From Neorhizobium huautlense (GTDB lineage: Bacteria > Pseudomonadota > Alphaproteobacteria > Rhizobiales > Rhizobiaceae): 64,000 bases of DNA. The stretch is from contig NZ_PVBM01000006.1 of NCBI RefSeq assembly GCF_002968575.1, positions 62,001-126,000 on the forward strand, in the 5' to 3' direction. Under the pieces are notes generated by a model. That model worked only from the letters and a program-made list of their open reading frames with translations, did not search any database and was not told the DNA's origin. Within the stretch, counting starts at the first letter, position 1; each line of letters opens with the position of its first letter. The position numbers were made by a program, and so were the translations under genes. Positions 52,690-60,493 of this stretch are shown in pieces.

Positions 52690-53616
52690 TCAGCGGTAAC
52701 CGGTGGCGTCGGCCGGCTTGCCCGCTTCCTGCACCTCTGTCAGGTAACGCCAGCAATCCGGCCGCGAGCCATCGACATCGTCGAATTCGTAGACCTGCGC
52801 GAGCCCGCCACTGGAGAGCGACTGGCCGTTCCATCTCGCGCGGTCCGGATCAGCGGCCAGCGCGGCGATGGCCCGGCCGATGAAATGCGGCGTCTCGGAG
52901 ATGCAGAAATGCGGCTGGATGGTGATCGCGTCGCGCCAGTTTTCCTCGCTGACCTCGTACGCCTCCAGCATCATTTCAGACCGCAGCCAGCCCGGTGTGA
53001 TCGAGACCGACATGCAGCCGTGCTTTTCGAGATCCTTCGCATGCGCCCAGGCCATGCGCGTCGCCGAGGTTTTGGCAAGGTCGTAGAAAGGCGACAGGCG
53101 GTAGTGATCGGAATTGTAGTCGGCCGTGCCGTCGGTGACTTCCACCAACAGCCCTCCCGGCCTTTCAATCATCAGTTTCAGCGCGTGATGGGCGGTGATG
53201 AGATAGGTGTCGATCGCGAGCCGGAGCAGGCGCAGGCCGTTTTCAAGATCGTGCTCCCAGACCGCCTTGTCCCACTCGAACAGGCGCTCGCCGCCCCAGA
53301 TGTCGTTGACCAGAATATCCAGCCCGCCCTGCTCGCTCCGGATCCGCTCGACCAGCGCCGCCACATCCTCCGAAACAAGATGATCGACGGCAACAGCGAT
53401 ACCGATGCCGCCCGCTTCGCTCACCAATGCCGCCGTCTCGTCGATCGTCTCGGGCCGGTCATATTCGGAGCGCTTTCCGCGCGTCGAGCGGCCGGTGCAA
53501 TAGACCGTTGCGCCGGCGGCACCGAGCTCGACCGCGATCCCCCTGCCGGCGCCGCGGGTGGCACCCGCCACCAGCGCGATCTTCCCGGTCAGCGGCTTTT
53601 TTCTTGAATTCGACAT
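52690..53616 (-). CDS. SDR-family oxidoreductase, 308 aa
   Basis: A classical SDR with VAGATRGAGRGIAVELGAAG and the second-strand motif YCTGRSTRGKRSEYDRP, where the basic residues suggest NADP(H). VNDIWGGE stands in place of the usual NNAG, and the active Tyr/Lys site is YDLAKTSATRMAWAHAKDLE. The longer C-terminus belongs to a distinct subgroup. The start at 53616 has GGAGCTCTC just upstream; a frame from 53637 includes that ribosome site. It is divergent from a TetR regulator with a clear operator between. Confidence 0.88.
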   Translation of the reverse strand: MSNSRKKPLTGKIALVAGATRGAGRGIAVELGAAGATVYCTGRSTRGKRSEYDRPETIDETAALVSEAGGIGIAVAVDHLVSEDVAALVERIRSEQGGLDILVNDIWGGERLFEWDKAVWEHDLENGLRLLRLAIDTYLITAHHALKLMIERPGGLLVEVTDGTADYNSDHYRLSPFYDLAKTSATRMAWAHAKDLEKHGCMSVSITPGWLRSEMMLEAYEVSEENWRDAITIQPHFCISETPHFIGRAIAALAADPDRARWNGQSLSSGGLAQVYEFDDVDGSRPDCWRYLTEVQEAGKPADATGYR

Positions 53617-53677
53617 GAGAGCTCCTTCCCTTGACATTCCGCGCAGCTAGAACTGGCGTTCAGGAGAGTGTTCATAT

Positions 53678-53697
53678 ATAAACGTTTATTCGTTTAT
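53678..53697. promoter_or_regulatory. Putative TetR operator between SDR and tetR genes
   Basis: A perfect inverted repeat, ATAAACG-6-CGTTTAT, centred ~25 bases before the TetR start and ~70 bases before the SDR start. TetR-type dimers typically bind such 15-20-bp dyads. Confidence 0.65.
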
Positions 53698-53712
53698 TAT
53701 TTGCGAGGCAAG

Positions 53713-54282
53713 ATGCCGAGACCAAAAACCATGCCGGATGGCGATGTGCTGAAGGCCGCGCTGAAACTGATGCACGAAAAAGGCCCGGACGCGCTAACCT
53801 TCGCCTCCCTTTCTACGGCCTCCGGCCTTTCGCCGTCGACGCTGGTGCAGCGGTTCCGCAACAAGGAAGAACTCGCCAGGGCGGCCCTCCTGCATGCATG
53901 GGACGAACTCGACGCCAAGACGGAAGCAGCGATCACGGCCGCGCCCAGGACACCGGACGGCGCGGTGGATATGCTCGTCGCACTCTCCGGAGATTATGGG
54001 GGCATCGAAGCCTATGCTGAAGGACTGCTGATGCTGCGCGAGGATTTTCGCGATCGTCTGCTGCGGGAGCGCGGTAGAGCCTGGGGCGAGCGGCTTTCGG
54101 GCGCTATCGCCGATTGTTTTTCAGAAAAGGCCGGAGCGCCTGACGATATCGGCATGCTGATGGCTTCCCAATGGCAGGGCTGCCTTCTCTGGTGGGGTTT
54201 CAACCCGACGGAAACGATCGCCGCGCATGTGCGCAAAAGCCTGGAGGCGTTTCTGGCGTTGATACGCCTGCCTCACAGGTAG
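53713..54282 (+). CDS. TetR/AcrR-family regulator, 189 aa
   Basis: The N-terminal HTH is MPRPKTMPDGDVLKAALKLM followed by LTFASLSTASGLSPSTLVQR and FRNKEELARAAL. The C-terminal helical ligand domain has QWQGCLLWWGFNP. It probably represses the divergent SDR and itself via the ATAAACG dyad. The start at 53713 is preferred; a frame from 53668 runs through the operator. Its end overlaps the end of the EamA gene on the other strand by 10 bases. Confidence 0.88.
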   Translation: MPRPKTMPDGDVLKAALKLMHEKGPDALTFASLSTASGLSPSTLVQRFRNKEELARAALLHAWDELDAKTEAAITAAPRTPDGAVDMLVALSGDYGGIEAYAEGLLMLREDFRDRLLRERGRAWGERLSGAIADCFSEKAGAPDDIGMLMASQWQGCLLWWGFNPTETIAAHVRKSLEAFLALIRLPHR

Positions 54283-55208
54283 GAGCTTGCACGCAGCCTG
54301 GGGAAACGGAACGGAACACCCTTCAGCGATACGATCGCAACACCTGCAAGTACGATCGCGGTAGCGACGATTTCGCGCAAGCTCACCGGTTCGCCGAGCA
54401 GGACGAAGCCGAGCAGGATCGTCCAGGGCGGCAGGAAATAACCGTTCATCGAGCCGACAGTCGGACCGGCCTTTTTCAGGATGTTCATGTAGAGAACGAT
54501 GGGCAGTGCCGTGCCGAAGACGCCGAGCACCAGCAGGACGACCGCCGCATCGAGCGCCGGCGCGAAGGACGACATCCCGCCGAGCCAGATGACGACAGCG
54601 AAGGTCGGCAGGCCGGAAAAGAGCTGCTGGCCGAGCGCAAGCCGCATCGGCTGCGGGTTCGGTATGGCGCGTACATAAAGATTTCCGAGCGCGTAGCTCA
54701 GCGCCACAATCACCATGGCGCCGACGCCGTTCAGGCTGACTTCACCCGCGCCGAACGCCGCGGGGCCGACCAACATGACCATTCCGGTAAAACCGGTGGC
54801 GAGCCCGAGCGCCACCTTGAGCGTCAGCCGCTCGCTGGCGAACAGGGCCTGCGCCAGAACCGCGACGATAAGCGGCGTGGAAGCCTGGATCATCGAGGTG
54901 AGGCCCGCCGAAATCTGGGTGAGCGCATAGGCTGTCAGTGCGTTTGGCACGACGCCCTGCAGGAAGCCGAGGACGATCCAGTCACGAAGCTCACGCCCGC
55001 GCGGCAGGACCTGATGTCCGGTTGCCGCCATAAAGGCGGCGATCAGACCGCCGCCCATCAACCCGCGCAGCGCCGTCAGCGCCAGCGGCGAAAGCGAAGT
55101 TCCCGCGATTTTCAGCAGGATGAAGGCACTTGCCCATAAAAAGGAGCAGACGAGCATCTGCACGATCAACGGCACAGCGAAAGACTTCCGTACAGCAAGC
55201 GTGGGCAT
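54273..55208 (-). CDS. EamA/DMT-family transporter, 311 aa
   Basis: Ten predicted helices in two EamA repeats. The first repeat has LVCSFLWASAFILLKIAGTS, ALTALRGLMGGGLIAAFMA and ALTQISAGLTSMIQASTPL. The second has GVGAMVIVALSYALGNLYVR and GPTVGSMNGYFLPPWTILLG, ending GEPVSLREIVATAIVLAGVA. Metabolite or amino-acid efflux is usual for the family. The start MPTLAVRKSF at 55208 is chosen; upstream codons run through the operator region. It is divergent from a MarR regulator. Confidence 0.9.
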   Translation of the reverse strand: MPTLAVRKSFAVPLIVQMLVCSFLWASAFILLKIAGTSLSPLALTALRGLMGGGLIAAFMAATGHQVLPRGRELRDWIVLGFLQGVVPNALTAYALTQISAGLTSMIQASTPLIVAVLAQALFASERLTLKVALGLATGFTGMVMLVGPAAFGAGEVSLNGVGAMVIVALSYALGNLYVRAIPNPQPMRLALGQQLFSGLPTFAVVIWLGGMSSFAPALDAAVVLLVLGVFGTALPIVLYMNILKKAGPTVGSMNGYFLPPWTILLGFVLLGEPVSLREIVATAIVLAGVAIVSLKGVPFRFPRLRASSYL

Positions 55209-55222
55209 CGCGGCCTCCCATT

Positions 55223-55271
55223 TATCTTCATGTGAAGATATTTGCATGAAATTTATCTTCATGTCAAGATA
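55223..55271. promoter_or_regulatory. Twin MarR operators between EamA and marR genes
   Basis: Two copies of the dyad TATCTTCATGTGAAGATA (55223-55240, perfect) and TATCTTCATGTCAAGATA (55254-55271, one mismatch). Starts are 31 bases apart, three helical turns, within the 87-base divergent spacer. They probably bind two MarR dimers on the same face of the DNA. Confidence 0.75.
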
Positions 55272-55295
55272 GTTTGAAATTGCATGGGAGACCGC

Positions 55296-55838
55296 ATGAG
55301 TCGCGAAGACAAACCGCAGGACCACATCGATCGGGCACGGGCCCAATGGACAAAGGAACTGCCGGACCTGGATACGGAGCCGATGGAGATCCTCGGCCGC
55401 ATCTACCGCCTGTCGCGGCTGATGACGCCGTCGATCGAGGAGATATTCGCCTCCTTCGGGCTGGATCGCGGCGAGTTCGACGTGGTGGCGACCCTCAGAC
55501 GATCTGGCCCGCCCTACCGGCTCACGCCTACTGAGCTTTACCGATCGCTGATGGTCGCCTCCGGCAGTCTCACCCATCGGCTGGGACGGCTCGAAAAGGC
55601 TGGTCTCATCCAGCGCGTGCCGTCGGAGCACGATGGCCGCAGTCTGGCAGTCCAGCTGACGGAAGACGGGATTCGCCGGGCCGAAGCGGCATTCCGGCGG
55701 GATATGGCCAATGAGGCGGACGCCATCGCCTCTTTCGATCGAGAAAAGAAACGGCAGATTTCCGCGCTGCTGCGCGAACTGAACCTGGCGGTCGAGGCCT
55801 GTCTTGCTGCACGGGCGGATGAAGCACCGGAGACTTGA
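55296..55838 (+). CDS. MarR-family transcriptional regulator, 180 aa
   Basis: A winged helix with RIYRLSRLMTPSIEEIFASF, then FDVVATLRRSGPPYRLTPTE, LMVASGSLTHRLGRLEKAGL as recognition helix and wing RVPSEHDGRSLAVQLTEDG. It likely represses the divergent EamA exporter through the two TATCTTCA dyads. The ATG at 55296 is preferred to 55284 on spacing from GGGAG. The nucleotidyltransferase fragment follows 3 bases after its stop. Confidence 0.9.
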   Translation: MSREDKPQDHIDRARAQWTKELPDLDTEPMEILGRIYRLSRLMTPSIEEIFASFGLDRGEFDVVATLRRSGPPYRLTPTELYRSLMVASGSLTHRLGRLEKAGLIQRVPSEHDGRSLAVQLTEDGIRRAEAAFRRDMANEADAIASFDREKKRQISALLRELNLAVEACLAARADEAPET

Positions 55839-55841
55839 GCG

Positions 55842-56143
55842 ATGGCAGTGCTTCGCGAAGAGGACAAGGCGTGGCAGCCACTCCTGCCGCATGAGATCGC
55901 CGCTGCTCTGGAAAAAGCGCCGTTCCCCTGGTGGATCGCCGGCGGTCATGCAATCGAGGCTTTCGTCGGCCACACGGTCCGGCCGCATGGGGACATCGAC
56001 ATCCTGATGCTCAGAACGGACCTTATGGCGGCACGGGCACAGCTGAAGGATTGGGACTGCTGGGCGGCCGATCCGCCCGGGACCCTGCGCCCCTGGCGAG
56101 AGGATGAGAAGTCTCCAAGGCCGAAGGATGAAGAGGACTTTTC
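55842..56143 (+). pseudogene. Nucleotidyltransferase gene, 5' part, interrupted by IS1595-type element
   Basis: The N-terminal part reads EKAPFPWWIAGGHAIEAFVG followed by RPHGDIDILMLR, with the G-x-x-D-x-D metal motif of the nucleotidyltransferase superfamily, then WDCWAADPPGTLRPW. Homologues of this type usually have ~80 more residues before a conserved K-x-P-R-P-K-D-E-x-D-F region, but here PWREDEK is followed directly by SPRPKDEEDF, so an in-frame deletion has removed the middle. The frame is then broken at DF by an insertion element; its continuation is at 59714-59813. It is probably in an operon with the upstream marR. Confidence 0.75.
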
Positions 56144-56173
56144 CGCAATTAGGCAGCAACTGCCACCAGACTC
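56144..56173 (+). repeat. Left terminal inverted repeat of the IS1595-type element
   Basis: Begins CGCAATTAG and contains AGCAACTGCCACCA. It differs from the right repeat at 4 of 30 positions (3, 10, 11 and 26). Confidence 0.8.
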
Positions 56174-56223
56174 CTGGCCGCCTGAACGCATAGGATCCTC
56201 GCGATCCTATGGAGTGGTTGCGA

Positions 56224-56676
56224 ATGGTTCTTGTTGCAGACGAGTTGAAGCGGAAGCGGGCCGAGATCGGTGCCAAGATCGAGGAGCTGCGGGCGAAGAT
56301 TGTATCGCTGGAGAGGCAGCAGGCCGCGTTCGACGTGGTCATCCCGTCCTACGAACCGGAATACTCGCCCGCCTGGACACCTCGAGCCGCCACCTGGCGC
56401 AAGCGCCAAGGCGTCATTGAAGTCTCGGAGTTGCTGAAGGATGCCGATCGCCGTGGCTTCGTGCTGCGCACGATCCGCGAAGCCGGGCACCCGATCACGA
56501 CGGCGGAGTGCGCCAAGGCCTTCGCACGCGAGACCGGTCTGGCCGAAGACGACGCCCGTCTCGGACAGGTCGCAAATCGATTTTCCCAGACGCTCGACCA
56601 GCTTGCCAGGACGAACCGTGTCCGCCGTGCCGGAAAGGCTGACGGGTATCGCTACCTCTGGGAAGTCGCGGCGTAG
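56224..56676 (+). CDS. IS-borne hypothetical protein, 150 aa
   Basis: The N-terminal ~35 residues form a coiled coil (ADELKRKRAEIGAKIEELRA). The rest is a winged-helix-like domain with DADRRGFVLRTIREAGHPIT and FSQTLDQLARTNRVRRAG. This suggests a DNA-binding accessory protein of the element. The start at 56224 has GGAG eight bases upstream; a frame from 56209 adds 5 residues. Its end overlaps that of the convergent transposase. No function is established. Confidence 0.65.
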   Translation: MVLVADELKRKRAEIGAKIEELRAKIVSLERQQAAFDVVIPSYEPEYSPAWTPRAATWRKRQGVIEVSELLKDADRRGFVLRTIREAGHPITTAECAKAFARETGLAEDDARLGQVANRFSQTLDQLARTNRVRRAGKADGYRYLWEVAA

Positions 56677-57785
56677 GTGTCGGGGTTTTCGCCGCCGTCC
56701 CAGACCAGATCGGGCGGATGCCGACCCTGCCAGTAGCCGCAGAGGTTCCGCGACGTCTTCCGGGACATCGCGAAGTGGATCATCCCCCAGAGCAGCATGC
56801 CGTTGTCGACGTGGCGGTTGTCCTCGCGCCAGGCGATCTCCGCCGCATACCAGTCGAAGTACCGCACCGAGAAGCGGTGATGGATACCGACGTAGGACCG
56901 CTGGATGCGGCTGAAGAAGCTTTCGACGTGGTTCGTGTTCACGCCGCCCTTCGTCTGGTACTCCTTGCCGTGGTTGACCCGGAACAGGTCCTGCAGGCCT
57001 GCCAGGTCGTCGTACGAGAAGTGCTCGTCGGCATGGATGCGCGATCCTTTGCGGACGTGCTTCCTGACGAATTCCCAGGCCTCGTTCGGATGCTCGCACG
57101 CACGACGCGGGTCAGCGTCCGCTCTCGGCCGCGGCCAAACGGCGTCTTCTCCCGGAGCGTCAGGATCGTGAGGCGCGTGAAGTTCTGGTACTCGGGGCGG
57201 CGTCGGTCGATGCGATCCTCCTTGCGGTTCTTCTGCTTGATGTGACCGCCGGCGTACTTGCCGTCGATGTGGATCTCGCCCTCCAACATCATCCGGAACC
57301 GTCGGGTCGCGACCGCCTCGCGCATCTTCATGAGCAGCACCCATGCCGTCTTGTACCGGACGCCGAGCTCGCGGGAGAGTTGGAGCGCACTCTTGCCTTT
57401 GACCGAGTTCACCGAGAACCAGAGGCCAGCCAGAATGTCCTGGAAGCTCATCTTGCGGAAGGCGAAGACCGTGCCGGTCGTCACCGAAAACTCCCGGCGG
57501 CAGGCCTGGCATTTGAAGCGCCGACGCCGGATCTCCCAGCAGTTCGTATGCGAACAGCGGACGCAGGTCGGTCGCCCTTCCGTATCCGGCCAGCGGATGA
57601 GGCAGAACGCCTTGTAGGACTTGGCGTTGTCGAACGAGCGGAGATGGCTAAGCGTGAACGTCCGGCAATACGAGGACAGCAGGAAGTGCTGGTTTCCCCA
57701 ATATTTCTACCCTCCGGAGGACCTCCAGATCGGGTGCGGCCTTGCGGGGCTGCGGAATGACGGACGGCAGGTTGTCGGAGACCAT
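56652..57785 (-). pseudogene. ISXO2-like (IS1595 family) transposase, at least two frameshifts
   Basis: The N-terminus from 57785 reads MVSDNLPSVIPQPRKAAPDL. Near 57705 the frame shifts and continues as QHFLLSSYCRTFTLSHLRSF, the zinc-ribbon CVRCSH...CQAC, then SVTTGTVFAFRKMSFQDIL and ALQLSRELGVRYKTAWVLL, with EGEIHIDGKYAGGH containing catalytic Asp. Near 57095 it shifts again and ends with GSRIHADEHFSYDDLAGLQD and NHVESFFSRIQRSYVGIHHR (DDE/N motif). Normal length would be ~375 aa. The lesions make the element non-autonomous unless programmed frameshifting or sequencing error is involved. Confidence 0.78.
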
Positions 57786-57959
57786 GTTCAGTTCCCTGTA
57801 GGATACGCGATACGACGGGACCTCGCCGGGTGCGGCGAGCGGAAGTCAGGGTCGTCGTATTCGTATGATCCTGAACATGCGGCGGAACATACCAGGGTGG
57901 TCGTCAGGAGTCGATCGCGAACGGCCCGGCGTTATCATCTGCTTGCAAAAATCTTAATT

Positions 57960-58017
57960 GCGATTATGTTAGCAATAAAGGCCACTATTCGCATTTAGGT
58001 GCTATTATGTTCGCATT
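57960..58017 (+). promoter_or_regulatory. Repeated sequence over the hipBA start, possible HipB operators
   Basis: Two near-copies of a 17-base word, GCGATTATGTTAGCAAT (57960) and GCTATTATGTTCGCATT (58001), the second covering the hipB start codon. An AT-rich promoter-like stretch lies between them. HipB usually autorepresses at several copies of a short motif. Confidence 0.4.
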
Positions 58018-58306
58018 TAAGATGTCATCCCCCGTCGAAGTCATTCGAGGCTTGTCGGAAAGAATGAAGCGCCGAAGAATCCAGCACGGACTGACCCAGC
58101 GGGAACTGGCGACAAGATCGAATGTCTCATACGGATCACTGAGGTTATTCGAGGAAAGTGGGAAAATTTCGCTCGAGAGTCTCGTGAAAATTGCCTTCGT
58201 CCTTGAGGCCGAGGCTGAGTTCGACCACTTGTTTCCAAGTCGTCCGCCGCAGAATATCGATGATGTCGTTGATCGTCCTCTTAAGCAGCGGGTGCGCCGG
58301 AGATGA
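58007..58306 (+). CDS. hipB: HipB-like XRE antitoxin, 99 aa
   Basis: A helix-turn-helix of the XRE family: ERMKRRRIQHGLTQRELATR followed by NVSYGSLRLFEESGKISLES. The C-terminus is basic, ending PLKQRVRRR, as in antitoxins that contact HipA. AGGTG lies a few bases before the ATG. It overlaps hipA by 4 bases, so the pair is co-translated. It neutralises HipA and represses the operon. Confidence 0.85.
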   Translation: MFAFKMSSPVEVIRGLSERMKRRRIQHGLTQRELATRSNVSYGSLRLFEESGKISLESLVKIAFVLEAEAEFDHLFPSRPPQNIDDVVDRPLKQRVRRR

Positions 58307-59664
58307 AGTTCAAACCAATCCAGCAGATGAGTGTTTATCTGAATCTCGAAGGGAGCGACAAGAAACTCGGCACACTTGCCTGGAGTGGCAAGGAACGAAG
58401 GGCCTACTTTGAGTACTCGGCGGAGTTTCTCGCGGCCCCCCTTCTGATCTCGCCATTCCATATGAAGGTCGCTACTGGCTTGATCGCGGCGCCGCGCGAC
58501 CCGTTCGACGGGCTCCATGGGCTATTTAACGACAGCCTACCTGACGGTTGGGGCCGTCTATTGCTGGACCGTCGTCTCCAGCGAGCTGGCATCGACTACA
58601 CTCAACTCACTCCTATCGACCGCCTTTCCGCAGTGGGCAGAACGGGCATGGGCGCGCTGACATATGTTCCTGACTTGCCGGACGACCAGAAACAGCCGAC
58701 CGATGCCGATCTGGATTGGTTTGCTGATCAGGTGGAGCTGGTGCAGACGGAAATGGATGTCGCTGACATCGATAGTTTGCAGGGCGCGCAAGGCGGGTCC
58801 GCGGGCGCACGGCCAAAGATCATGATCGGCTTCAACAGGGTCGAAAACACATGTGTGTTGGACTACGGCCAGCAGTTGGATCCGGGGTACGAAAGATGGA
58901 TGGTCAAGGCTCCCAGTTCTGACGACCCGCGCGAAATCGGCGCCGAGGAAAAAGCCTACGCGTTCATGGCGGTAGCTGCGGGACTGGAGATGGCTGAGAC
59001 CCGCCTGTTTGACACCCGTAAGGGAAGACGACTTTTCGCGACAAAACGGTTCGATAGGACACGTGCCGGCAGGCTCCATATGCACACGGCAAGCGGCCTG
59101 TTGAATGCCAGCCACCGCGAGGCATCACTGAACTATGAGCAACTGCACAAGCTTACGCATATGATGACCCGCGATGCCGGGGAAGTTCTCAAGATGTTCC
59201 GAAACATGGTGTTTAACGTCTATGCTAGGAACCGCGACGACCATGCGAAGAACCACGCTTTCTTAATGGACGGGAATGGTCGGTGGTCATTGGCGCCTGC
59301 ATACGACCTTACCTTTTCGTCCGGGCCAGGCGGAGAACACAGCGCCGCAATCGCCGGAGAAGGAAGAACGCCTGGATTGCCTCACCTCTTGGCGGTCGCC
59401 AGGGGGGCCTCGATCTCGGATCAGGATGCCAAGGATGTTATAGAGCACGTGCGAACGGCCGTCGATCGATGGCCGGAGTTTGCTGAAAAGGTGCAACTAT
59501 CCAGATCCCGTACCGTTGAACTGGACAATTTCTTGAACGGTAATAGGAAAATTCATACGCTCGGCATGTCCTATGATCGGAATGACTACAGCATTTCTGG
59601 ACCAACGCGAGCAGTCAAAACCTCAAGCGACGATGATATGGAGGGGTTCAGCCCGAAGCGCTGA
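58303..59664 (+). CDS. hipA: HipA-type Ser/Thr kinase toxin, 453 aa
   Basis: A full-length HipA: N-terminal subdomain with LNLEGSDKKLGTLAWSGKER and FDGLHGLFNDSLPDGWGRLL. The P-loop-like autophosphorylation segment is GGSAGARPKIMIG. The catalytic core is FRNMVFNVYARNRDDHAKNH (catalytic Asp, Lys and Asn) and WSLAPAYDLTFS (metal-binding Asp). HipA phosphorylates glutamyl-tRNA synthetase (GltX) or another aminoacyl-tRNA synthetase and causes growth arrest or persistence. It is carried by the transposon, stopping 41 bases before the right end. The long C-terminal tail (~60 residues past the core) is hydrophilic. Confidence 0.9.
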   Translation: MKFKPIQQMSVYLNLEGSDKKLGTLAWSGKERRAYFEYSAEFLAAPLLISPFHMKVATGLIAAPRDPFDGLHGLFNDSLPDGWGRLLLDRRLQRAGIDYTQLTPIDRLSAVGRTGMGALTYVPDLPDDQKQPTDADLDWFADQVELVQTEMDVADIDSLQGAQGGSAGARPKIMIGFNRVENTCVLDYGQQLDPGYERWMVKAPSSDDPREIGAEEKAYAFMAVAAGLEMAETRLFDTRKGRRLFATKRFDRTRAGRLHMHTASGLLNASHREASLNYEQLHKLTHMMTRDAGEVLKMFRNMVFNVYARNRDDHAKNHAFLMDGNGRWSLAPAYDLTFSSGPGGEHSAAIAGEGRTPGLPHLLAVARGASISDQDAKDVIEHVRTAVDRWPEFAEKVQLSRSRTVELDNFLNGNRKIHTLGMSYDRNDYSISGPTRAVKTSSDDDMEGFSPKR

Positions 59665-59675
59665 ATTTCTCTTAC

Positions 59676-59705
59676 GAGTTTGGTGGCAGTTGCTATCTAA
59701 TTTCG
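59676..59705 (-). repeat. Right terminal inverted repeat of the IS1595-type element
   Basis: Reads inward on the minus strand as CGAAATTAG then AGCAACTGCCACCA; it pairs with the left repeat at 56144-56173. It is followed by the second copy of GACTTTTC. Confidence 0.8.
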
Positions 59706-59713
59706 GACTTTTC

Positions 59714-59813
59714 CGCCATCTTGCCTCTCCTCGGCAAAGTGCGGAAAGCCTGGCTGCGCGAGGCGATCATCATCGCCTATGGGACAGAAAGTGCGTGGCT
59801 GGCGAGGCTTTAG
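59714..59813 (+). pseudogene. Nucleotidyltransferase gene, 3' part
   Basis: This encodes the C-terminal residues SAILPLLGKVRKAWLREAII followed by AYGTESAWLARL and TAG. It continues exactly the KDEEDF frame interrupted at 56143, across one copy of the 8-bp target duplication. In the uninterrupted gene the frame would run from 55842 to this stop. Confidence 0.7.
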
Positions 59814-59880
59814 AGACCTTCCTCGTCCGGGAACAGGATCTTCTCGTAGTCCTGGCACCGTTGAGGACGTGAGTATGGAC

Positions 59881-60378
59881 TCACCCCGAGACCTTCAATT
59901 CCATACAGGTGAGGTCGAGCCAGCGGCCGAACTTGGTTCCGACTTCGGAGAATTTTCCGGCGATGCGGAAGCCGAGCTTCTCATGCAACCGAATCGAGGC
60001 GTCGTTTTCGGATTCAATCGCGGCGATCATCACATGCACGCCATTGGAGGCGGCGCGGGCGATCAGTTCCTGCATCAGCAGCCGGCCAATGCCGCCGCCC
60101 CTGGCATCACGGTGTACATAGACCGAATGCTCAACGGTATGACGATAGCCATCGAAGGCCCGCCAATCGCCATAGGATGCGTAACCGGCGACCTTGCCGT
60201 CCAGTTCCGCAACCAGCACCGGAAAACCTTTCGCCTTTCGGGCGGCAAACCATTCCTTCCGGTTTTGAAGATCGACCAGCACGTCGTTCCAGATGGCCGT
60301 GGTATTGGCAACGGCGTCATTATAGATTTCCATGATGATCGGTAGATCGGCTTCGGTTGCGTCGCGCACCAGCGTCAT
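59881..60378 (-). CDS. GNAT-family N-acetyltransferase (phosphinothricin-acetyltransferase-like), 165 aa
   Basis: A GNAT fold starting MTLVRDATEADLPIIMEIYN, with HTVEHSVYVHRDARGGGIGR (acetyl-CoA pyrophosphate loop R-G-x-G-x-G) and SENDASIRLHEKLGFR, then KFGRWLDLTCMELKV. This is the PAT/Bar/YncA-type subgroup, which acetylates small amines such as phosphinothricin or methionine sulfone. The real substrate is unknown. It starts at 60378. Confidence 0.9.
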   Translation of the reverse strand: MTLVRDATEADLPIIMEIYNDAVANTTAIWNDVLVDLQNRKEWFAARKAKGFPVLVAELDGKVAGYASYGDWRAFDGYRHTVEHSVYVHRDARGGGIGRLLMQELIARAASNGVHVMIAAIESENDASIRLHEKLGFRIAGKFSEVGTKFGRWLDLTCMELKVSG

Positions 60379-60493
60379 GATTTCTGTCCATTATAATATC
60401 TCTACATCCACTTTAGCAGACGCACAACACCTGTCCACAATTGTTGCGGAACCGCTCTTCTGGTAAAGCCGCTATCGGGAATGGAGGATTGGA

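Larger units (their letters stand above)
56144..59705 (+). mobile_element. IS1595-type transposon with hipBA cargo, 3,562 bp
   Basis: The element is bounded by 30-bp inverted repeats (26 of 30 match) and flanked by an 8-bp direct repeat, GACTTTTC, at 56136-56143 and 59706-59713. Eight-base target duplications are typical of IS1595. It interrupts a nucleotidyltransferase gene whose two halves join exactly across one copy of the repeat. Contents in order are a passenger gene, a frameshifted ISXO2-like transposase on the minus strand, and a hipB-hipA pair. The toxin-antitoxin pair would favour retention of the element. Confidence 0.8.

Noticed and set aside
55209..56342. Upstream extension of the EamA frame on the minus strand to 56342
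   Set aside because: The extension would run through the MarR gene, the operators and the transposon end; the family N-terminus begins at 55208.
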